This document shows, piece after piece, positions 29,857 to 40,462 of a stretch of 64,000 nt of DNA. The position numbers and the translations under genes are program-made. Each line of letters begins with the position of its first letter. The stretch's first letter is position 1. A model generated the notes under the pieces. The model had not been told where the DNA came from. It saw only the letters and a program-made list of their open reading frames with translations, and made no database searches. This DNA is from Allgaiera indica (GTDB taxonomy: Bacteria > Pseudomonadota > Alphaproteobacteria > Rhodobacterales > Rhodobacteraceae), in contig NZ_FNOB01000011.1 of assembly GCF_900106675.1 (NCBI RefSeq), positions 62,001-126,000 of the forward strand, written 5' to 3'.

Positions 29857-30453
29857 ATGACGAAGGACATGGGGCACGAGGACGCCAAGACAAGCCGCAA
29901 GCCGCGGGCCGATTCCCTGCGCAACCGCGAAAAGCTGCTGGCCGCGGCGACAGAGGTGTTTCGCGCCGGCGGCCCCGAGGCAAGCCTGGAGGCCGTCGCG
30001 CGCCGGGCGGAGGTGGGCATCGGCACGCTCTACCGTCACTTCCCCACCCGCGACGCGCTGTTCGAGGCGGTCTACCGGCGCGACGTGGACCAGCTGGCCG
30101 ACCTGGCCGATGCGCTTTCGGCGGCAGAACCCCCGGGCGAGGCGCTGCGCCACTGGATGCACCGCGCAGTCGATGTGGTGGCCACGAAAAAGGGCATGCT
30201 GGCGACATTGTCGGTGGCGACCGAAGGGCGGCAGGAGCTTTATGCCTATACCTCCGGGCGCATGCATGACGCGGCGCGCGGCCTTCTGGAACGCGCGACC
30301 ACTGCGGGTGCGGTACGCGCGGATGTAACGCCCGAGGACCTGCTGCATGCCTTCGTCGGCATGGCCTCGATCCGGCCGCGCCCCAATTGGCGCACGGCGG
30401 TGATCCGGGTGCTGGACATCTTCATCGACGGGCTCGCACCGGACAGGGGATGA
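29857..30453 (+). CDS. TetR/AcrR family transcriptional regulator
   Basis: A 198-residue repressor. The N-terminal helix-turn-helix (about residues 25-65) shows the TetR pattern REKLLAAATEVFRAGG...SLEAVARRAEVGIGTLYRHFPTRDALFEAVY. The C-terminal ligand domain is not informative. Start ATG 29857 has GGAAAGG upstream; an in-frame ATG at 29869 is possible. Divergent from the molybdenum hydroxylase operon, with a palindrome between them, so it most likely represses that operon and itself. Confidence 0.88.
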   Translation: MTKDMGHEDAKTSRKPRADSLRNREKLLAAATEVFRAGGPEASLEAVARRAEVGIGTLYRHFPTRDALFEAVYRRDVDQLADLADALSAAEPPGEALRHWMHRAVDVVATKKGMLATLSVATEGRQELYAYTSGRMHDAARGLLERATTAGAVRADVTPEDLLHAFVGMASIRPRPNWRTAVIRVLDIFIDGLAPDRG

Positions 30454-30600
30454 GCATCTCGGCAAGGTCAGGGCTGGCAGGCTCAAGGCCGCCCGATCGC
30501 CTGCTGGCGCCCGGCCGGTTCGCGGCGGCCCGGTATCTCCGCGCGATGTAAGCCCGCATCCTGCCCGCGGCGGGCCAATTGCGCCGTAGTGTCGATGACT

Positions 30601-30677
30601 TGGTACCGCCTCCCCGGCTTGAACGGGGGACCTCTGGATCCACAATCCAGCGCTCTAACCAACTGAGCTAAGGCGGC
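30601..30677 (-). tRNA. tRNA-His (GTG), lacking G-1
   Basis: A 77-base cloverleaf with encoded CCA. Acceptor GCCGCCT pairs with AGGCGGT (1:72 is G-U), D arm GCTC/GAGC, anticodon stem CTGGA/TCCAG with loop TTGTGGA (anticodon GTG), 5-base variable loop and T arm CCCCG-TTCAAGC-CGGGG. The discriminator base is A73 and the base before G1 is T. The universal extra G-1 with C73 is therefore absent, which matches the known alphaproteobacterial exception. Confidence 0.95.
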
Positions 30678-30743
30678 ACTGAGGGCCGTTTACCGCCCCC
30701 TCCTCTCGATTGCAAGAGGCTCCTGCGCCAGCGTTTGCTGGGG

Positions 30744-31244
30744 CTACAGGTCGATCTCCCAGCTTTGTTGGACCAGATCGCAGCCGAAGCTGCGCACCGG
30801 TCGCGACTCGGTCAGCAGAAAGCCGTGGCGGGCGTAAAGCGCGCAGGCGGCGCGGTGGCTTTCGTGGGTCCAGAGCACCATGCGCCCATAACCCCGCGCC
30901 CGCGCCCATTCCATGCACGTTTCAATCAGACGCTTGGCAAGGCCCGTTCCGCGCGCCTCGGGCTCGACCAGGAACAGGCGCAGTTTCGCCACCCCCTTGC
31001 CGGCCCGGACGCAGAAGATCGAGCCCAGGCGCCGACCGCCGTGCTCGGCAATCCAGCCGCGCTCGAACGCCGGGTCGTGGTCGCGGATGAATGCAGCGAG
31101 GATCTCAGCCACCAGCGCCTCGAAGGTCAGGTCGAAACCCTCGTCGCGGTGGTAAAGCTCGCCATGCCGCATCACCAGCCAGCCCGCGTCGCCGGGCCGC
31201 AGTTCGCGCAGGATCACCGCATCAGCCGGGATCGGATCGGGCAT
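30744..31244 (-). CDS. GNAT family N-acetyltransferase
   Basis: A 166-residue acetyltransferase with the acetyl-CoA pyrophosphate loop LFLVEPEARGTGLAKRLIETCM (motif A; key residues R-G-T-G) and the C-terminal AACALYARHGF motif. This pattern is common in MarR-associated GNATs, but no MarR domain is fused here. The start at 31244 has AAGGAAAAG upstream. It is read toward tRNA-His. Substrate unknown. Confidence 0.85.
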   Translation of the reverse strand: MPDPIPADAVILRELRPGDAGWLVMRHGELYHRDEGFDLTFEALVAEILAAFIRDHDPAFERGWIAEHGGRRLGSIFCVRAGKGVAKLRLFLVEPEARGTGLAKRLIETCMEWARARGYGRMVLWTHESHRAACALYARHGFLLTESRPVRSFGCDLVQQSWEIDL

Positions 31245-31619
31245 GACACTCTTTTCCTTGCGGGCTGCCTTGCGGGATGGACCGGGCGCGCGCCCGAGGC
31301 GGCGCATCCTACCCTTCCCAGGCTGGATTATGCCCCGGGATGACGCCCGAAACCAGAGGTGAAGACAGGTCATCGCCGCGCGGCGCGGGATCCGCCCGGT
31401 GCCCGCCATCGGTGCCGGACTGGCCCCTGCCCGCCCCACCACGCCGGAGGCATGCCGCCACCCGCAGCGATGCTGCTTGGCTCAACCGGCTGACACTTCG
31501 TTGCTTTCGATCACTCGGGCGGTCTGGCCGGACGTTGCCCCCATGGTGGCGACACTTCACCACCGCGACGCGACGCCGCATGAACAGGCGCCCTCTTGAG
31601 AGCCGCGCGAACCGCCCGC
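31245..31619. other. Intergenic region, no gene seen
   Basis: About 375 bases between the mnmA stop and the GNAT start, both on the minus strand. Only short ORFs without domains occur. It should contain the GNAT promoter; no clear hairpin terminator of mnmA was found. Confidence 0.5.
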
Positions 31620-32765
31620 CTACCGGCCGCGCCAGATCCAGCCACCGCCCAGCACGCGGCTGCCCTCGGGGGCGTAGAACACACAGGCCTGGCCGGGGCT
31701 TACCCCCTCTTCCGGGGTCAGCAGTTCGACCTCGGCCTCGGTGTCCGAGACCGGCCGGATCACCGCGGACCGCGGCGGTCGGGTCGAGCGGACCTTGACC
31801 GCCACCTCCCACTCGCGCCGCGAAGTCAGGGCCGCGTCGCCCAGCCAGTTGATCTCGCGCACCGGCACGACGCGGGTGGTCAGCGCCTCCTTCGGGCCCA
31901 CCACGACGCGACGCGCCTCGGGGTCGAGCTTTACCACATAAAGCGGATCGGACAGCCCGCCGATCCCCAGCCCTCGGCGCTGGCCGATGGTATAATGGAT
32001 CACGCCGCGGTGTTCGCCCAGCACTTGGCCGTCCATATCCACGATCTCGCCCGGATCGGCCGCGCCGGGGCGCAGCTTCTCGATCACGCTGGCGTAATTT
32101 CCGTTCGGCACGAAGCAGATGTCCTGGCTGTCGGGCTTGTCGGCCACCGAAAGCCCATATTTCACCGCCAGCGCCCGGGTTTCGGCCTTCGATGCCAGAT
32201 GGCCCAGCGGAAAGCGCAGATAATCCAGCTGCTCGGGCGTGGTGGAGAACAGGAAATAGCTCTGGTCGCGGGCCGGATCGGCGGCACAATGAAGCTCTGC
32301 CCCCGCCGCGCCGGTCTTGCGCTGTATGTAGTGGCCGGTTGCCATGCAATCGGCCTCCAGATCCTTCGCGGTCTGCAACAGGTCCTTGAACTTCACCCGC
32401 TCGTTGCAGCGGATGCAGGGCACGGGCGTGGCGCCGGCCAGATAGGCATCGGCGAATTCGTCGATCACCGCCTCGCGGAAGGTGTTCTCGTAATCCAGGA
32501 CATAATGGGGAAAACCCATCGCCTCGGCCACCCGGCGGGCGTCGTGGATGTCGCGCCCCGCGCAGCAGGCGCCCTTCTTGGCCAGCGCCGCGCCGTGATC
32601 GTAGAGCTGCAGCGTGACGCCGACCACGTCATAGCCTTCCTCGGCCAGCTGCGCGGCCACGACCGAACTGTCGACGCCGCCCGACATGGCCACGACCACG
32701 CGGGTGTCGGCCGGGGCCTTGGGAAAGCCCAGCGAATTCATCCCGGTTTTGCTGTCGGGTGCCAT
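31620..32765 (-). CDS. mnmA: tRNA-specific 2-thiouridylase MnmA
   Basis: A 381-residue enzyme that thiolates U34 of tRNA-Lys, -Glu and -Gln. The PP-loop motif [12 protein letters not shown] opens the ATP domain, catalytic cysteines lie in PCIRCNE (first) and in the [19 protein letters not shown] region (the second catalytic Cys of MnmA is expected near this point), and the GHY and DQSYFL motifs are typical. The start at 32765 is chosen; MNSLGF at 32741 is an alternative. It is divergent from sciP. Confidence 0.95.
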   Translation of the reverse strand: MAPDSKTGMNSLGFPKAPADTRVVVAMSGGVDSSVVAAQLAEEGYDVVGVTLQLYDHGAALAKKGACCAGRDIHDARRVAEAMGFPHYVLDYENTFREAVIDEFADAYLAGATPVPCIRCNERVKFKDLLQTAKDLEADCMATGHYIQRKTGAAGAELHCAADPARDQSYFLFSTTPEQLDYLRFPLGHLASKAETRALAVKYGLSVADKPDSQDICFVPNGNYASVIEKLRPGAADPGEIVDMDGQVLGEHRGVIHYTIGQRRGLGIGGLSDPLYVVKLDPEARRVVVGPKEALTTRVVPVREINWLGDAALTSRREWEVAVKVRSTRPPRSAVIRPVSDTEAEVELLTPEEGVSPGQACVFYAPEGSRVLGGGWIWRGR

Positions 32766-32900
32766 GATCACGCCCTGAATGGGGATTGGGGAACAGGTGA
32801 GCAGGAATATAGGAAAATGCGTTACATCCTCAACCCCTCGCTTCACCCATCTTTAAGGCAGATCTGCAAGGCTTCCCGCGACAAGACGAGGGAAGGTTTC

Positions 32901-33179
32901 ATGTACCTGAAGAAAGTTGACGGGCCGCGCCAGGTCACCCTGCCTGACGGGACCATTCTCAGCCGCGGGGACCTGCCGCCGCCCGATACCCGCCGATGGG
33001 TCGCCTCGCGCAAGGCGATCGTGGTACGGGCGGTGGCCTACGGGCTGATCGAGATGGGCGAGGCGCTGGACCGCTATTCCCTTTCGGAAGAGGAATTCGA
33101 AAGTTGGCGGCAGGCAATTGAAGTTCATGGGGAAGCCGCGCTGAAAGTCACGGCCATTCAGAAATATAGACAACTTTAA
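32901..33179 (+). CDS. sciP: CtrA inhibitor SciP (DUF1153)
   Basis: A 92-residue helix-turn-helix protein, all helical after residue 30, with the DUF1153 core LPPPDTRRWVASRKAIVV and LSEEEFESWRQAIE. In Caulobacter SciP binds CtrA at promoters and blocks its activation activity in G1. The start ATG 32901 follows GAGGGAAGG; the frame is open upstream over mnmA antisense, which is a shadow. It lies 95 bases before ctrA, so regulator and inhibitor are neighbours. Confidence 0.92.
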   Translation: MYLKKVDGPRQVTLPDGTILSRGDLPPPDTRRWVASRKAIVVRAVAYGLIEMGEALDRYSLSEEEFESWRQAIEVHGEAALKVTAIQKYRQL

Positions 33180-33217
33180 GTTGTTTTCAGGTGAAACTCT
33201 GTCACAGTAACGGCTGA

Positions 33218-33243
33218 TTAACCATTTGCCACGATGGTATTAA
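33218..33243. promoter_or_regulatory. Candidate CtrA half-sites upstream of ctrA
   Basis: Two TTAA half-sites (33218-33221 and 33240-33243) about two helical turns apart, embedded in an imperfect inverted repeat (TTAACCAT...ATGGTATTAA). They lie 32-57 bases before the ctrA start. The classical TTAA-N7-TTAA spacing is not met, so this is a tentative autoregulatory site. No GANTC (CcrM) site is seen in this gap. Confidence 0.4.
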
Positions 33244-33274
33244 CGAAGCTTGTGACTGTAGCGGAGAGATTGCG

Positions 33275-33997
33275 ATGCGTATCCTGTTGGTGGAAGATGA
33301 CCCAACCACCTCGCGCAGCATCGAATTGATGCTGACCCATGCGAACCTCAACGTCTATTGTACCGACCTGGGCGAAGAAGGCATCGATCTCGCCAAGCTT
33401 TACGATTACGACCTGATCCTGCTGGATCTGAACCTGCCCGACATGTCGGGGCACGAGGTGCTGCGTCAGCTGCGTCTGTCGCGGATCGAAACACCCATCC
33501 TGATCCTGTCGGGCGACGACGCCACCGAAAGCAAGATCAAGGGCTTCGGCTTCGGCGCTGACGATTACCTGACGAAACCCTTCCATCGAGAAGAACTGGT
33601 GGCACGCATTCACGCGATCATCCGCCGTTCCAAGGGCCATGCGCAATCGGTGATCCGCACCGGCCCGGTGACGGTCAACCTGGACGCAAAGACCGTCGAG
33701 GTCGATGGGAAATCGGTGCATCTGACCGGCAAGGAATATCAGATGCTGGAACTTCTGTCGCTGCGCAAGGGCACGACGCTGACGAAAGAGATGTTCCTCA
33801 ACCACCTTTACGGTGGCATGGACGAACCCGAATTGAAGATCATCGACGTCTTCATCTGCAAGTTGCGCAAGAAGCTGTCCGAGGCGACGGGCGGAGAGAA
33901 TTACATCGAAACCGTATGGGGTCGTGGCTATGTCCTTCGCGATCCCGCCCCGACCCTGTCGGCCGAAACCGGGCCGCGGCTGGCCATCGGCGCCTGA
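33275..33997 (+). CDS. ctrA: Response regulator CtrA (master cell-cycle regulator)
   Basis: A 240-residue OmpR-type response regulator. The receiver domain has acidic pocket E8-D9-D10 in [12 protein letters not shown], phospho-acceptor Asp in LLDLNLPD (about residue 51) and Lys in DDYLTKPF. The winged-helix DNA-binding domain follows ([34 protein letters not shown]), nearly invariant among alphaproteobacteria. In Rhodobacteraceae CtrA controls motility, gene transfer agents and competence rather than being essential. Ribosome site CGGAGAG; sciP lies just upstream. Confidence 0.97.
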   Translation: MRILLVEDDPTTSRSIELMLTHANLNVYCTDLGEEGIDLAKLYDYDLILLDLNLPDMSGHEVLRQLRLSRIETPILILSGDDATESKIKGFGFGADDYLTKPFHREELVARIHAIIRRSKGHAQSVIRTGPVTVNLDAKTVEVDGKSVHLTGKEYQMLELLSLRKGTTLTKEMFLNHLYGGMDEPELKIIDVFICKLRKKLSEATGGENYIETVWGRGYVLRDPAPTLSAETGPRLAIGA

Positions 33998-36382
<2,385 letters not shown>

Positions 36383-38473
36383 ATGGCCGGCCGCCCCGAA
36401 ATCCTGTTCCCGCTTTTTGCCGGGATCGAGACACTGCCCGGCGTCGGGCCTCGGGTGGCCGAACATCTAGCGGCGCTGGACATCACCCGCCCGCGCGACC
36501 TGCTGCTGACCCTGCCGCATTCCGTCGTCGACCGGCGCCTGCGCCCCAGCATCCGCGGCGTGCAGCCCCCCGACGTGGCGACGGTCGAGGTCACCATCGG
36601 CGCCCACCTTCCGCCGCGGGCAAAGGGCCGCCCCTACCGGGTGCAGGTGCGCGACTCTGAGACCGAATTCCAACTGGTCTTCTTCCATGCCCGCCCCGAA
36701 TACCTGCTGAAACAGCTGCCTACCGGGCAGCGGCGCGTGGTGTCGGGCAAGCTGGAAATCTTTGACGGGATCGGCCAGATGCCGCATCCCGACCACATCC
36801 TGCCACCCGAGGCCGCAGGCGATCTGCCCAGTTATGAGCCGATCTATCCGCTGACCGCCGGCCTGACCCAGCGCACCCTGGCCAAGGCGATGGCCGGCGC
36901 GCTGACCCGGGCGCCCGAACTGGCGGAATGGATCGACCCCGCGCTGAAGACGCGTGAAGCCTGGCCCGATTGGCAGGCGGCGTTGCGCTGTGTCCACGCG
37001 CCGCAGGGGGCCACCGATCTGTCGCCCAGCGCGCCCGCCCGCCAGCGCCTGGCCTATGACGAATTGCTGGCCCACCAACTGACCCTGGCGCTGGCGCGTC
37101 AAAGCCTGCGCAAGGCCAAGGGCCGCGCCAGCCACGGCACTGGAACTATTCAGCGCAAGGTATTGGCATCTCTTCCATATTCCCCCACGAATGCACAGAA
37201 CCGCTGCCTGTCCGAGATCGCCGCCGACATGGCGTCGGAGACCCGGATGAACCGGCTCTTGCAGGGCGACGTGGGCGCCGGCAAGACGCTGGTGGCCTTC
37301 CTGTCACTGCTGGTCGCGGTCGAAGCCGGCGGCCAGGGCGTGATGATGGCCCCGACCGAGATCCTGGCGCGGCAGCATCTGGCAAGTCTGCGCCCCCTGG
37401 CCGAAGCAGCGGGCCTGAGGCTCGAATTGTTGACCGGCCGTGACAAGGGCTCCGAGCGCGCGGCGAAGTTGGCGGCGCTGGCGGCGGGAGAGATTTCGGT
37501 GCTGGTGGGCACGCACGCGGTGTTTCAAAAGGACGTGGTCTTTTCCGATCTGCGCCTGGTGGTGATCGACGAACAGCATCGCTTCGGCGTCGCCCAGCGG
37601 ATGGAACTGGGCGCCAAGGGCCGTCAGGCGGATGTCCTGGTGATGACGGCGACGCCGATCCCGCGGTCGCTGAGCCTGGCGCAATATGGCGACATGGATG
37701 TTTCGCTGCTTGACGAAAAGCCCGCCGGGCGCAAGCCGGTGACGACCGCGCTGATCTCTCTGGGCCGGCTCGACGAGGTGGTCGAGCATCTGCGCCGGGC
37801 GGTGGCCGAGGGGCGGCAATGCTATTGGGTCTGTCCGCTGGTCGACGAAAGCGAGGTCAGCGACCTGACCGCGGCGGAAGAGCGTTTCCGCCATTTGCGC
37901 GCGGCCCTGGGCGAGGGCGTCGTGGGCCTGGTCCATGGCCAGATGCCGCCGGCCGAGAAAGACGCCTCAATGGCCGATTTCGCCGCCGGCCGCAGCCGGG
38001 TGCTGGTGGCGACCACGGTGATCGAGGTCGGCGTCGACGTGCCCAATGCCTCGATCATGGTGATCGAGCGGGCCGAGGCCTTCGGCCTGGCGCAGCTGCA
38101 CCAGTTGCGCGGCCGGGTCGGCCGGGGCGCTGCGGACTCGACCTGTCTGCTGCTGTATCAGGCGCCGCTCGGCGAGGCCGGCGCACGCCGCCTGCAGGTG
38201 TTGCGCGACACCGAAGACGGCTTTCGCATCGCCGAAGAGGATCTGGCGATGCGCGGCGCGGGCGATCTGATCGGCACCGCGCAATCCGGCGTGCCGCGCT
38301 TCCGCATCGCCGATCTGGAACGCCAGTCCGCGTTGATGGCCGTGGCCCAATCCGACGCCCGCAAGCTTCTGGCCGAGGACCCCGGCCTGAATTCCGGCCG
38401 TGGAAAGGCCGCCCGCGTGTTGATGTGGCTCATGGAACAGGATCAGGCAATTCGTTTGATTTCCGTGGGTTAA
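36383..38473 (+). CDS. recG: ATP-dependent DNA helicase RecG
   Basis: A 696-residue branch-migration helicase that remodels stalled forks. The N-terminal wedge/OB domain (GVGPRVAEHLAALDI region to about 250), Walker A LLQGDVGAGKT, the DEQH box (VVIDEQHRFGV) and helicase motifs IV-VI (VLVATTVIEVGVDVPNA, QLHQLRGRVGRG) are intact. It starts right after the ligA stop, forming ligA-recG. The stop is followed by the SOS-type region at 38493. Confidence 0.97.
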   Translation: MAGRPEILFPLFAGIETLPGVGPRVAEHLAALDITRPRDLLLTLPHSVVDRRLRPSIRGVQPPDVATVEVTIGAHLPPRAKGRPYRVQVRDSETEFQLVFFHARPEYLLKQLPTGQRRVVSGKLEIFDGIGQMPHPDHILPPEAAGDLPSYEPIYPLTAGLTQRTLAKAMAGALTRAPELAEWIDPALKTREAWPDWQAALRCVHAPQGATDLSPSAPARQRLAYDELLAHQLTLALARQSLRKAKGRASHGTGTIQRKVLASLPYSPTNAQNRCLSEIAADMASETRMNRLLQGDVGAGKTLVAFLSLLVAVEAGGQGVMMAPTEILARQHLASLRPLAEAAGLRLELLTGRDKGSERAAKLAALAAGEISVLVGTHAVFQKDVVFSDLRLVVIDEQHRFGVAQRMELGAKGRQADVLVMTATPIPRSLSLAQYGDMDVSLLDEKPAGRKPVTTALISLGRLDEVVEHLRRAVAEGRQCYWVCPLVDESEVSDLTAAEERFRHLRAALGEGVVGLVHGQMPPAEKDASMADFAAGRSRVLVATTVIEVGVDVPNASIMVIERAEAFGLAQLHQLRGRVGRGAADSTCLLLYQAPLGEAGARRLQVLRDTEDGFRIAEEDLAMRGAGDLIGTAQSGVPRFRIADLERQSALMAVAQSDARKLLAEDPGLNSGRGKAARVLMWLMEQDQAIRLISVG

Positions 38474-38492
38474 GGGAACTTCGGCAGCCTGA

Positions 38493-38527
38493 GTTCCCAT
38501 TTGTTCTCATTTGTTCGTTAAAAGTTC
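38493..38527 (+). promoter_or_regulatory. LexA SOS operator with four phased GTTC half-sites
   Basis: GTTC at 38513-38516 and 38524-38527 give GTTC-N7-GTTC, the alphaproteobacterial SOS box. Two more GTTC copies at 38493-38496 and 38503-38506 precede at 10-base steps, and GAAC half-sites occur at 38543 and 38551. It lies 57 bases before a strong ribosome site and a 40-codon ORF. Confidence 0.75.
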
Positions 38528-38583
38528 TTTACATCACGTTAAGAACATGAGAACAAACAGGCAACAGAGAACAGGAGACCCCC

Positions 38584-38706
38584 ATGTTTGACGATCTGAA
38601 GGCTGCTTTCTCACGCTCGGCCCCGACGCTCATCGAAGATGCGGCCGGTGCCACGGCGCTGGTGGTGATGCTGATGGTGGGCCTGTTCCTTCCGGCTGTG
38701 CTCTGA
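38584..38706 (+). CDS. 40-residue single-span membrane peptide, SOS-type regulation
   Basis: A short ORF starting ATG at 38584 with AGGAGA 6-11 bases upstream. It reads MFDDLKAAFSRSAPTLIEDA (20 residues), then a hydrophobic C-terminal segment (about residues 22-40, rich in V, L, M, F, G) ending in -PAVL. So a short charged N-terminal part plus one membrane span, with almost no C-terminal tail. An SOS box lies upstream and an intrinsic terminator 122 bases downstream, so it is a self-contained unit. The architecture (LexA-controlled, about 30-40 residues, one span) recalls the Caulobacter division inhibitor SidA, but no sequence relationship is claimed. Function unknown. Confidence 0.72.
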   Translation: MFDDLKAAFSRSAPTLIEDAAGATALVVMLMVGLFLPAVL

Positions 38707-39036
38707 CCTGCCTGCTCTCTCGCGTGCGGCGGCCCGCATCTCATCCCCATTGATGCTGCCTGGTCCTGCCTGACCGTCTGCCGGATGTCCCCACATCCGC
38801 GCCGCCGCCTCCGCGAGATTGCCGCCTGCCGCCGCCATCCTACGATGCGCGGCGGCTTTTTCTTGACCGCGCACCCGGGAATTTCGCGCCCGTTGCCTGC
38901 CGTCCGCGCGCCCCGTCCGGGCCAAAGTTCCGACACGGGACCATGCCAGATTTGGCGAAATTGTACAAAACTGCGTGACATGACCGCCGCCAAAGCGCAC
39001 AGAAAGGCGGGTTTGCGGCACGGGACGGGACCGAAG
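38707..39036. other. Region between the SOS peptide gene and kpsS
   Basis: About 330 bases. It holds the terminator at 38828-38864 and, around 38961-38968, an 8-bp palindrome TTGTACAA that could be part of the kpsS promoter. No gene is supported; an in-frame ATG at 38980 could extend kpsS but has no ribosome site. Confidence 0.5.
38828..38864 (+). terminator. Intrinsic terminator after the SOS peptide gene
   Basis: An 8-bp GC stem (38828-38835 with 38849-38856), extendable by four pairs with a bulge, followed by TTTTTCTT. It isolates the small SOS unit from the capsule genes. Confidence 0.78.
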
Positions 39037-40371
39037 ATGGCCAGACACGGGGCTCGGGACAGGGCAAGCCGCCACCCGGCGGCAATCATATCGGGAAGTG
39101 GGCGTCACTTCCTGCTGCTTCAGGGTCCGCACGGGCCCTTCTTCCACCGTCTGGGGGGGATGCTGCGCGCCGCCGGAGGCACCGTCCATCGCGTCGGCTT
39201 CAACCGTGGCGACCAGGCCTTCTGGTTCGACGCGCCCGGTTATATCCCCTACCAGGGTGCCCCGGAAGACTGGCCCGACACCTTCCGCGATCTGGTGCAC
39301 CGGCATGGGATCACCGACCTTGTGCTTTACGGTGACACGCGCCCGATCCATTCCCAGGCCATCGCCGCGGCCCGGGCACAAAATCTGACCATCCATGTCT
39401 TCGAGGAAGGCTATCTGCGCCCCTACTGGATCACCTACGAACGGGACGGCGCCAACGGCCATTCGAAGCTGATGGATATGTCGATCGCACAGATGCAACA
39501 GGCGCTGGACCAGCTGGACATGGAGCTTCCCGACGCCCCCGCGCGCTGGGGCGACATGCGCCACCACATCTTCTACGGCGCGCTCTACCATTTCCTTGTG
39601 ATGACACGAAACCAGGCCTATCGGGCCTTCCACCCGCATCGCGCGCTTAGCGTGACCCAGGAATTTCGTCTTTATTTACGGCGCCTTCTGCTGATGCCGG
39701 CACATGCGCTGGAGCGCATCGCCGCGACCCGCCGGATCAAGCATGGCGGCTTTCCCTTCCATCTGGTGCTGCTGCAACTGGAACATGATTCCAGCTTCGT
39801 CATGCATTCCCCCTTCTCGACGATGACCGAGTTCGTGGCGCTATGCATCGAGGGCTTTGCCCGCGGCGCGCCGCCCCATCATCACCTGGTCTTCAAGGCC
39901 CACCCGCTAGAGGACGGCCGCGTCCCCGTGGCGCGGGAAATCCGCCGCCTGGCAGCCGAGCACGGGGTGGCGAAGCGGGTGCATTTCGTGCGCGGCGGCA
40001 AGCTGGCGGGTCTGCTGAACCATGCCCGCAGCGCGGTCACCGTGAACTCGACCGCCGCCCAGCAGGTGCTTTGGCGCGGGCTGCCGCTGAAGGTTTTCGG
40101 CGCGGCCGTCTATGCCAAGCCCGAATTCGTGTCGGACCAGCCACTGGCCACCTTCTTCGCCCGACCCTCACGCCCCGACAGCCGAGCCTATCGCGACTAT
40201 CGCCACTATCTGCTGGAAACCTCGCAGGTGCCCGGCGGCTTCTATTCCGCCCGCGGCCGGCGCGAATTGCTGCGCCAGGTGGTCGACATGATGCTGACCC
40301 CCGAAGACCCCTATGACGCACTGCAATCGGGCAACGCGGCCCCCCGGCAACAGTTGCGGCTTCTGAAGTAG
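39037..40371 (+). CDS. kpsS: Capsule polysaccharide beta-Kdo transferase KpsS
   Basis: About 444 residues. KpsS-family (capsule polysaccharide export/Kdo glycosyltransferase) motifs: FLLLQGPHGPFF at the N-terminus, HVFEEGYLRPYWIT, a FKAHPLEDGR segment and the NSTAAQQVLWRGLPLKVFG nucleotide-sugar site. In group 2 capsules KpsS adds the first Kdo to lyso-phosphatidylglycerol. The start at 39037 has GGGACGG upstream; an in-frame ATG at 38980 is possible. It is followed by the OPX lipoprotein and kpsC; no KpsMT transporter genes are in the window. Confidence 0.88.
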   Translation: MARHGARDRASRHPAAIISGSGRHFLLLQGPHGPFFHRLGGMLRAAGGTVHRVGFNRGDQAFWFDAPGYIPYQGAPEDWPDTFRDLVHRHGITDLVLYGDTRPIHSQAIAAARAQNLTIHVFEEGYLRPYWITYERDGANGHSKLMDMSIAQMQQALDQLDMELPDAPARWGDMRHHIFYGALYHFLVMTRNQAYRAFHPHRALSVTQEFRLYLRRLLLMPAHALERIAATRRIKHGGFPFHLVLLQLEHDSSFVMHSPFSTMTEFVALCIEGFARGAPPHHHLVFKAHPLEDGRVPVAREIRRLAAEHGVAKRVHFVRGGKLAGLLNHARSAVTVNSTAAQQVLWRGLPLKVFGAAVYAKPEFVSDQPLATFFARPSRPDSRAYRDYRHYLLETSQVPGGFYSARGRRELLRQVVDMMLTPEDPYDALQSGNAAPRQQLRLLK

Positions 40372-40462
40372 CAGGGCGATCACACTCTGGCTTTTTGTGC
40401 CGGCTTTATGTACCTTTGCGGAAAAAAGCTAAGGCAGAAATCCAGGTCAAGGAGACCGGGCA

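Noticed and set aside
33180-33274. A CcrM GANTC site in the ctrA promoter
   Set aside because: No GANTC sequence is present in the gap.
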